DNA of 8,710 nt from Thiotrichales bacterium HSG1. GTDB lineage: Bacteria > Pseudomonadota > Gammaproteobacteria > Beggiatoales > Beggiatoaceae. The notes below the pieces were generated by a model. The model was not told the DNA's origin and made no database searches. It worked only from the letters and a program-made list of their open reading frames with translations. The position numbers and the translations under genes were made by a program. Every line of letters starts with the position of its first letter. Within the stretch, counting starts at the first letter, position 1. The stretch lies in assembly GCA_030378125.1 (NCBI GenBank), contig JAUCGN010000069.1:1-8710 (forward strand). The letters are read 5' to 3'. This document shows positions 1-4,327 of this stretch, in pieces.

Positions 1-103
1 ATATACTTTAATTGTTTAACGTTAGTTCTTGTGCAAAAGTCTCTATGAATTTAATTATTCTAAAATAATCTGTTTTCTTTTCCCTTCGCTAACTATAAAA
101 ATA

Positions 104-125
104 GGTTACTTCAAATTGAAGAACC
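104..125. repeat. small inverted repeat / hairpin
   Basis: GGTTACTTCAA is followed, after a single A, by TTGAAGAACC. The arms are complementary over ten positions with one bulged A (108). As RNA, the innermost bases would open into a loop. Read on the minus strand, the hairpin is followed by TATTTTTAT (103 down to 95), which resembles an intrinsic terminator pointing left. No minus-strand gene lies immediately to its right, so the role is unclear. It could be the remnant of a lost gene's terminator or a bidirectional structure. Confidence 0.4.
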
Positions 126-157
126 AATAACTTGATAACCTTTTCCATTATTAACTC

Positions 158-186
158 TTGTATATTTGAATATCTTGTTATATTAT
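158..186 (+). promoter_or_regulatory. candidate sigma-70 promoter for lepB
   Basis: TTGTAT (158-163, 3 of 6 to TTGACA) is separated by exactly 17 bases from TATTAT (181-186, 5 of 6 to TATAAT). Transcription would start near 193 and leave a leader of about 147 bases before lepB. In DNA this AT-rich such matches arise easily by chance, so this is only the best-spaced candidate I found upstream of lepB. Confidence 0.3.
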
Positions 187-322
187 ATCGCAATTTATCT
201 AGTTTAAATAATTGAACTCTTTTATTTTATGAGTTTTACAAGAGGCTCTTAATTATTATAATTATAACTTTAAGTTTTTTAGATATTTAGGGTTTTGGTT
301 AGGGATTAAGAATTAACATCAG

Positions 323-328
323 AGGTGA
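323..328 (+). promoter_or_regulatory. Shine-Dalgarno site that decides the lepB start
   Basis: AGGTGA is a full match to the anti-Shine-Dalgarno core and lies 11 bases before the ATG at 340. A GTG at 325 would extend the frame by five codons, but it sits inside this ribosome-binding sequence, so it is unlikely to be the start. Confidence 0.6.
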
Positions 329-339
329 TTTTACAAGAA

Positions 340-1179
340 ATGAATGCAACCTGGACTTGGGATTTAGCGACAATATTAGTTTCTTTAACTTTTGTTAGCG
401 GAATAATTTGGTTATTTGATAAAATATTTTTAGAACCTAAACGCCTTAAAGCAAGTCAAGGATTAGGTTATGATAGTTCCATAGCATACAAGGATGAAAG
501 CCAAATACCTTTTATCGTTGATCTAGCAAAATCTTTATTTCCAGTCTTTTTATTGGTTCTGTTACTCCGCTCCTTTTTGGTTGAACCATTTCGGATTCCT
601 TCAGGTTCCATGATGCCAACTTTATTGGTAGGAGATTTTATTTTGGTTAACAAGTTTAGCTATGGAATTCGATTACCAGTTGCTAATGTAAAGGTAATGG
701 AAATAGGTCGACCTGAGCGTGGAGACGTAGTTGTATTCCGTTATCCAGAAAATCCTAAAATTCCATTTATTAAACGTGTTGTTGGGTTACCCGGTGATAA
801 TATAGAGTATGTTAACAAGATGCTGTATGTTAATGGAGAACCAATAGTTCAGCAGGATGATATTAGATATGTGGGAGTTGGTTCTGGTAGCAATATGACA
901 GGTAGCGAACAGCGGATTGAATATTTATCAGATGAAGTTATACATGACATTTTGATTAATCCTAAACGTCCAGAACATCGTACAAAATACAATAAATTAA
1001 CCGTTCCAGATAAAGCTTATTTTGTATTGGGTGACAATCGGGACAACAGTAAGGATAGTCGTTTTTGGGGAACTGTACCAGAAGAAAACTTGATTGGTAA
1101 AGCATTTTTTATTTGGATGAATTGGGATTGGAAAAACGGTGGTATTAGTTGGCAGCGATTGGGAACAACTATTGAGTAA
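340..1179 (+). CDS. lepB: signal peptidase I (leader peptidase)
   Basis: This is the membrane-bound serine protease that removes signal peptides from exported preproteins on the periplasmic face of the inner membrane. With the ATG at 340 the protein has 279 residues; E. coli LepB has 324. Two hydrophobic segments lie near residues 9-26 and 66-80. The catalytic domain carries the nucleophile motif PSGSMMPT with Ser90, the general base Lys145 in FIKRVVGLPGD, and the box GDNRDNSKDSRFWG with Ser237 and Asp239. Ser90 and Lys145 fall at the same numbers as in E. coli, which supports the ATG over the GTG at 325. All key residues are present. The gene appears monocistronic, with a candidate promoter at 158-186 and a terminator at 1238-1307. 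Neither lepA, rnc nor era, its usual neighbours, is visible. Confidence 0.97.
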   Translation: MNATWTWDLATILVSLTFVSGIIWLFDKIFLEPKRLKASQGLGYDSSIAYKDESQIPFIVDLAKSLFPVFLLVLLLRSFLVEPFRIPSGSMMPTLLVGDFILVNKFSYGIRLPVANVKVMEIGRPERGDVVVFRYPENPKIPFIKRVVGLPGDNIEYVNKMLYVNGEPIVQQDDIRYVGVGSGSNMTGSEQRIEYLSDEVIHDILINPKRPEHRTKYNKLTVPDKAYFVLGDNRDNSKDSRFWGTVPEENLIGKAFFIWMNWDWKNGGISWQRLGTTIE

Positions 1180-1205
1180 ATCCTTAGAAAACTGACTTTT
1201 AGAGT

Positions 1206-1217
1206 CTGAAGCTTCAG
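1206..1217. repeat. 12-bp perfect palindrome
   Basis: CTGAAGCTTCAG is its own reverse complement and lies 26 bases after the lepB stop codon. As RNA it would give only a four-pair stem with a four-base loop, extendable by G-U pairs. It may be part of the lepB 3' untranslated region or a protein-binding palindrome; nothing further supports a function. Confidence 0.3.
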
Positions 1218-1237
1218 GTTTAAAAATATGCTGGTCT

Positions 1238-1307
1238 TGAAGTAGTGATGAACCAATCAAATATTTAATATATAATATTATTTGAATATATCACTACTTT
1301 ATTTTTT
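1238..1307 (+). terminator. intrinsic terminator after lepB
   Basis: AAGTAGTGAT (1240-1249) is perfectly complementary to ATCACTACTT (1290-1299). The stem extends outward by a G-U and a T-A pair to 1238/1301. Inside it, TCAAATA (1257-1263) pairs with TATTTGA (1279-1285), giving a two-tier stem-loop. Six T residues follow at once (1302-1307). This fits Rho-independent termination of lepB about 60 bases after its stop, although the loop is longer and more AT-rich than in typical terminators. Confidence 0.6.
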
Positions 1308-1317
1308 GGGTGACTAT

Positions 1318-1346
1318 TTGTGCCGTATCCTCATTTGTCCTAATAT
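1318..1346 (+). promoter_or_regulatory. candidate sigma-70 promoter for prpB
   Basis: TTGTGC (1318-1323, 3 of 6 to consensus) and TAATAT (1341-1346, 4 of 6) are separated by 17 bases. The pair lies just downstream of the lepB terminator and about 95 bases before the prpB ATG. It is a weak match, proposed because prpB needs its own promoter after that terminator. I saw no PrpR- or FNR-type palindrome nearby. Confidence 0.28.
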
Positions 1347-1441
1347 TTTAAATAATCAGCTACTTATTTACAATTAGCAGGTATGAGTTCGGATGGGAAT
1401 TATTTTAATGTCAGTACATGATGCTTAAAAGGTTAAAAATT

Positions 1442-2320
1442 ATGGGTATTTCAAAAGGCAATTTATTGCGACAGGCAGTGGTTGAAAATGAACCATTACA
1501 GATAGTTGGAACTATTAATGCCTATACTGCTATGATGGCCGAAAGAGTTGGACATAAAGCTATATATCTGTCTGGTGGTGGAGTGGCAGCAGCTTCTTTT
1601 GGAATGCCAGATTTGGGAGTAACAAGTCTCAATGATGTGTTGGAAGACGCTCGCCGCATAACTAGTTCTTGTGACTTACCATTGTTAGTTGATATTGATA
1701 CCGGCTGGGGCGGTGCGTTTAATATATCTCGTACTATTAAAGAGATGATGAAAGCTGATGTTGCTGGGGTTCATATTGAAGATCAGGTAATGCAAAAACG
1801 TTGTGGTCACCGTCCCAATAAATCCATCGTTACTTGTGAAGAAATGGTAGATCGAATTAAGGCAGCAGTGGATGCTAGAGATGATGAAAGTTTTGTGATT
1901 ATGGCTAGAACTGACGCTTTAGCAGTAGAAGGTATAAACTCTGCCATAGATAGAGCTTTGCTTTGTGTAGAAGCTGGGGCTGATATGATTTTTCCGGAAG
2001 CTGTTTGTGAGTTGTCTCAATATCAAAAATTTACTGATGCTGTTAAAGTTCCAATATTAGCAAACATTACTGAATTTGGTCAAACTCCATTATTTAGCTG
2101 TGAACAATTAGCTGATTTTGGAGTTAAAATAGTGTTATATCCATTGTCTGCTTTCCGAGCTATGAATAAAGCAGCATTACAAGTTTATGAGACCCTGTTA
2201 CAAGATGGTAGTCAACAAGCAGTGGTTGAAACTATGCAAACTAGGGAAGAATTATATAATTATCTAAATTACCATTCTTATGAACAAAAATTAGATGAGT
2301 TGTTTTCTCGACAGTCATAA
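1442..2320 (+). CDS. prpB: 2-methylisocitrate lyase
   Basis: PrpB cleaves (2S,3R)-2-methylisocitrate to pyruvate and succinate, the last step of the 2-methylcitrate cycle that disposes of propionyl-CoA. The protein belongs to the isocitrate lyase/PEP mutase superfamily. I chose the ATG at 1442 because AAAGG (1428-1432) lies nine bases before it and the protein then starts where PrpB homologues do. ATGs at 1418 and 1421 would add up to eight residues. The 292 residues compare with 296 in E. coli. Visible signatures are YLSGGGVA (42-49), the metal-binding VDIDTGWGG with Asp84 and Asp86, KRCGHRPNK with catalytic Cys121, the [11 protein letters not shown] segment and NITEFG. The KRCGH form with HRPNK separates PrpB from isocitrate lyase and from PEP mutase-type enzymes. 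Its usual partners prpC, prpD or acnD and prpF are absent from this window. Confidence 0.95.
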   Translation: MGISKGNLLRQAVVENEPLQIVGTINAYTAMMAERVGHKAIYLSGGGVAAASFGMPDLGVTSLNDVLEDARRITSSCDLPLLVDIDTGWGGAFNISRTIKEMMKADVAGVHIEDQVMQKRCGHRPNKSIVTCEEMVDRIKAAVDARDDESFVIMARTDALAVEGINSAIDRALLCVEAGADMIFPEAVCELSQYQKFTDAVKVPILANITEFGQTPLFSCEQLADFGVKIVLYPLSAFRAMNKAALQVYETLLQDGSQQAVVETMQTREELYNYLNYHSYEQKLDELFSRQS

Positions 2321-2330
2321 TTATAGGATT

Positions 2331-2370
2331 GATGAAGCGTAACCAACCATTTTTGTTAATTTCATCTTTT
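2331..2370 (+). terminator. weak intrinsic terminator after prpB
   Basis: GATGAA (2331-2336) pairs with TTCATC (2361-2366), extended by a G-U pair. After a small internal loop, TAAC (2340-2343) pairs with GTTA (2355-2358). TTTT follows at 2367-2370. The stem is AT-rich and interrupted, so termination may be partial. Its place 10 bases after the prpB stop suits a terminator that separates prpB from the ubiV unit. Confidence 0.4.
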
Positions 2371-2395
2371 AGTTATTTACATAAATCATAATACT

Positions 2396-2409
2396 CTGAT
2401 AAATATCAG
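2396..2409. promoter_or_regulatory. FNR/ANR-type binding site upstream of ubiV
   Basis: CTGATAAATATCAG matches the FNR consensus TTGAT-N4-ATCAA in every core base (TGAT-N4-ATCA) and differs only in the symmetric outermost pair. The palindrome is centred at 2402.5. A -10-like hexamer begins 22 bases after it (2432), the spacing of a class II activator site at -41.5. From published work, E. coli ubiUV is activated by FNR when oxygen is low, so the position fits the gene it precedes. A CRP-family regulator other than FNR could read the same sequence. The assignment is inference from sequence only. Confidence 0.5.
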
Positions 2410-2431
2410 TAAAAATATGTTTTATGTAATC

Positions 2432-2437
2432 TTATAT
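2432..2437 (+). promoter_or_regulatory. -10 element of putative activated ubiV promoter
   Basis: TTATAT matches TATAAT at 4 of 6 positions. It lies where the -10 should be if the palindrome at 2396-2409 is centred at -41.5, which would place the start of transcription near 2444. There is no good -35 hexamer, as expected of an activator-dependent promoter. The resulting leader would be only about 13 bases. A second candidate, TTTAAT at 2445-2450, would make the mRNA leaderless. Confidence 0.35.
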
Positions 2438-2456
2438 CTTTGTATTTAATCTAACT

Positions 2457-3341
2457 ATGAACAAATTATCTTTGGGACCAGTCTTATATTATTGGTCACG
2501 TGAAACATTATTTGATTTCTATGAACAAATGATGACCACAGATGTCGATATTATTTACTTGGGAGAAACAGTTTGTTCTAAGCGTAAATCTCTACGTACT
2601 TCCGATTGGTTAGAACTAGCAGCCAAGTTGACCGATGCTGGCAAAGAAGTCGTGTTGTCTACTTTGTCTTTAATAGAAGCGGAATCAGAATTAAAAACTT
2701 TGCGTAGTCTATGTGATAACGATAAGTTCATGGTAGAAGCAAATGATATGGCGGCGGTACAACTGTTAGAAGGTAAAAAATTTGTCACTGGCCATAGTGT
2801 AAATATTTATAATAACAACAGTTTAGATTTTTTAGCTAAAATCGGTTTAATTCGTTGGGTGTTACCTGTGGAATTATCTCGTGATACGTTAGCTGATTTT
2901 CAAGCAAATCGTCCAGAAGGAGTAGAAACAGAAATTTTCGTGTATGGCCGTTTACCTTTGGCATATTCGGCTCGTTGTTTTACTGCTAGGGCACATAATT
3001 TGCCTAAAGATAATTGTCAATATCGTTGTATAGATTATCAGGATGGTTTGACCTTGTTTAGTCAAGATAACAAACCATTTTTAACTATAAATGGAATTCA
3101 AACTCAATCTGCTTATACCTATAATTTATTATCAGCATTGCCGGATATAATTTCTTTAGAAGTAGATGTATTGCGTATTAGCCCCCAATCCTTTCATACA
3201 GAAAGAGTTATTGAAATTTTTAAAAATTGTTTAAAAAAACCAGAAACTATGTCTGATGGAATGGCTAAATTACAACGTATTATACCAATGGGAAGTTGTG
3301 ACGGATATTGGCATGGCACTGCCGGAATGGATGAAAAATGA
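2457..3341 (+). CDS. ubiV: oxygen-independent ubiquinone hydroxylation protein UbiV (U32 peptidase-like family)
   Basis: UbiV, formerly YhbV, acts with UbiU as a heterodimer that hydroxylates the ubiquinone ring without O2. Each subunit holds a [4Fe-4S] cluster. The 294 residues align end to end with E. coli UbiV, from the MxxxSLGPVLYYW start to the GYWxxxAG end. The four cluster cysteines are present: Cys40 in YLGETVCSKR, then Cys174, Cys187 and Cys191, with the 13- and 4-residue steps seen in E. coli (Cys180, 193, 197). The segments LPLAYSARCFTAR and VELSRD are typical. No Shine-Dalgarno is visible before the ATG, but the homologous N-terminus supports this start. An FNR-like box lies 48 bases upstream. 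The stop codon overlaps the start of the next gene (ATGA). The partner ubiU, usually adjacent, is not in the window. Confidence 0.95.
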   Translation: MNKLSLGPVLYYWSRETLFDFYEQMMTTDVDIIYLGETVCSKRKSLRTSDWLELAAKLTDAGKEVVLSTLSLIEAESELKTLRSLCDNDKFMVEANDMAAVQLLEGKKFVTGHSVNIYNNNSLDFLAKIGLIRWVLPVELSRDTLADFQANRPEGVETEIFVYGRLPLAYSARCFTARAHNLPKDNCQYRCIDYQDGLTLFSQDNKPFLTINGIQTQSAYTYNLLSALPDIISLEVDVLRISPQSFHTERVIEIFKNCLKKPETMSDGMAKLQRIIPMGSCDGYWHGTAGMDEK

Positions 3342-3763
3342 TAAAATACATATTACTTATCTTTTTAACTGGTTGTTCATTATTTGTATCTCATTATGAT
3401 GCTACCAGACATGAAAACTTCACTAAATTACAAGCATTTCATACAAAATTCATTGATGATTATACTAAAGGCTCTCATAAAAGTTGGCAGATGGATGCTG
3501 TGAAAAGTAATTGTGATAATGGTGATTTGAGATTTCGAGAAGCTTTCATATATGCAAAATCAAGAGATAATGCAAATAAGTCTGGAGAGAGGGCAGTAGG
3601 TAATTTATGGGAACAGTTTTTAGCTGATTGTGAACTGTCTTTAAAAAAAGGAAAGTTATTTAGTTCTGGTTGGTCTGAACAACATTTAGAGGAAATTATT
3701 CAAAATTATACTCACGCAATTTCTGGAGAATTATATCGTGTGAGTTCACCTAAAGGGAAATAA
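3338..3763 (+). CDS. small predicted lipoprotein of unknown function
   Basis: I do not recognise the family. The 141-residue product starts with a short lipoprotein signal peptide: Lys3, a hydrophobic run, then the lipobox Leu-Thr-Gly-Cys with the lipidated Cys13. Ser14 at position +2 predicts outer-membrane sorting by the Lol +2 rule. The mature part is about 128 residues, polar and probably helical. Cys59 and Cys98 could form a disulfide in the periplasm. The ATG overlaps the ubiV stop as ATGA, and GGA lies six bases before it within ubiV, so translation is probably coupled to ubiV. The next gene starts two bases after its stop. It may serve envelope or quinone physiology in low oxygen, but only position suggests that. 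Confidence 0.75.
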   Translation: MIKYILLIFLTGCSLFVSHYDATRHENFTKLQAFHTKFIDDYTKGSHKSWQMDAVKSNCDNGDLRFREAFIYAKSRDNANKSGERAVGNLWEQFLADCELSLKKGKLFSSGWSEQHLEEIIQNYTHAISGELYRVSSPKGK

Positions 3764-3765
3764 AA

Positions 3766-4089
3766 ATGTCATTAGATGAAGTTTTACGCGAAACCGGTAA
3801 TGATATGTTGGATTTCACTAAATCGACGTTTAAAAAGCTTTTATTACAAGCACAAAACGATTCCAAAGATGTTATAAAAGAAACTGGTGAAAAAGTAGAA
3901 AGATGGATGGTTATGAGAGCCAATGGAGAGTTAGATGATGACGAATTAGAGGCTCTTTTAAACACTAGGAAAAGGACAGTTCGACAATTTTTATTAACTC
4001 AAGAAATAAATTCTAGAGCACGTTTGGAAAAAATTAGCATTGAGATGATTGACATGGCGGTTAATAAATTAGTGGGAATTATATTTTGA
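3766..4089 (+). CDS. conserved-looking small helical protein, function unknown
   Basis: The family is not recognised. The 107-residue product has no signal peptide and no membrane segment, is rich in Lys, Glu and Asp, and looks almost entirely helical. An acidic stretch, GELDDDELEALLN, near residues 54-66 is followed by a basic, amphipathic C-terminal half that ends in a hydrophobic VGIIF. It is therefore probably a small cytoplasmic or peripheral protein. AAAGGGA ends eight bases before the ATG, a good ribosome-binding site. The gene lies two bases after the lipoprotein gene and shares its composition, so the two and ubiV look like one operon. It has no resemblance to the SCP2-domain protein UbiT. 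The reading frame ends just before an inverted-repeat element. Confidence 0.7.
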   Translation: MSLDEVLRETGNDMLDFTKSTFKKLLLQAQNDSKDVIKETGEKVERWMVMRANGELDDDELEALLNTRKRTVRQFLLTQEINSRARLEKISIEMIDMAVNKLVGIIF

Positions 4090-4091
4090 GG

Positions 4092-4255
4092 TACTGGGTA
4101 CCGACTATTAAGAAAAATTTAAAATTTGTTAAATATCAATTAATTACAATCCTTAGTGATTTTGTATAATATACTGATATTTAAGCATATTTATAAACAT
4201 AGTCAAAGCCCACTACCACAAGTTTTAATTCTTTCTTAATAGTTGATACCCAGTA
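4092..4255. mobile_element. MITE-like element with 24-bp terminal inverted repeats
   Basis: The left arm at 4092-4115 (starting TACTGGGTACCGACTATT) and the reverse complement of 4232-4255 (starting TACTGGGTATCAACTATT) agree at 22 of 24 positions. Similarity continues more weakly inward to 4129 and 4218, about 33 of 38 in all. The 88 or so bases between are AT-rich and have no coding potential. Both outer ends are TA, so the unit could be a 160-bp element beginning CTGGG and flanked by a TA duplication, as left by IS630/Tc1-mariner transposases. It sits three bases after the stop of the 107-codon gene and between convergent genes. As RNA the arms could pair and act as a bidirectional terminator, an alternative that does not require mobility. 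Confidence 0.5.
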
Positions 4256-4300
4256 TCCTAATGATTAGAACTACAGCTTTTCAGAAAAATAAAAGTTATC

Positions 4301-4311
4301 ATACCCAGTAG
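4301..4311. repeat. third copy of the inverted-repeat end motif
   Basis: ATACCCAGTAG repeats, in the same orientation, the outer end of the right arm of the neighbouring element (ATACCCAGTAT at 4247-4257). An AGTT lies just before both copies. It could be a decayed end of a second element copy or a shared protein-binding motif. Confidence 0.35.
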
Positions 4312-4327
4312 TTTTTTCTTAAAACTA
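4309..4327 (-). terminator. hairpin directly after acnB
   Basis: Read on the minus strand from just after the acnB stop, TAGTTTT and AAAACTA form a perfect seven-pair stem around the five-base loop AAGAA. The stem is A/T-rich and has no clean T-run behind it; AACTTTTATTTTT follows about 12 bases later. It may end acnB transcription or protect its 3' end, alone or with the inverted repeat further on. Confidence 0.35.

Larger units (their letters stand above)
1..339. other. gene-free AT-rich leader upstream of lepB
   Basis: I see no coding region of credible length or composition on either strand here. The stretch is very AT-rich. It holds an inverted repeat at 104-125, a candidate sigma-70 promoter at 158-186, a short palindromic AAGAGGCTCTT near 240 and several A/T-only palindromes. 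In many proteobacteria lepA lies directly upstream of lepB. If it does so here, it ends outside the window, because no LepA C-terminus is readable in these bases. Confidence 0.6.

Noticed and set aside
325..339. GTG start giving a five-residue longer LepB
   Set aside because: The GTG is part of the AGGTGA ribosome-binding sequence. Starting at ATG 340 also places Ser90 and Lys145 at the same numbers as in E. coli.
1418..1441. ATG at 1418 or 1421 as the prpB start
   Set aside because: The AAAGG ribosome-binding site lies between these ATGs and the ATG at 1442, and PrpB homologues begin near the latter.
4165..4170. TATAAT inside the MITE-like element as an outward promoter
   Set aside because: No acceptable -35 lies 16-18 bases upstream, and the sequence to the right leads only into the antisense of acnB.
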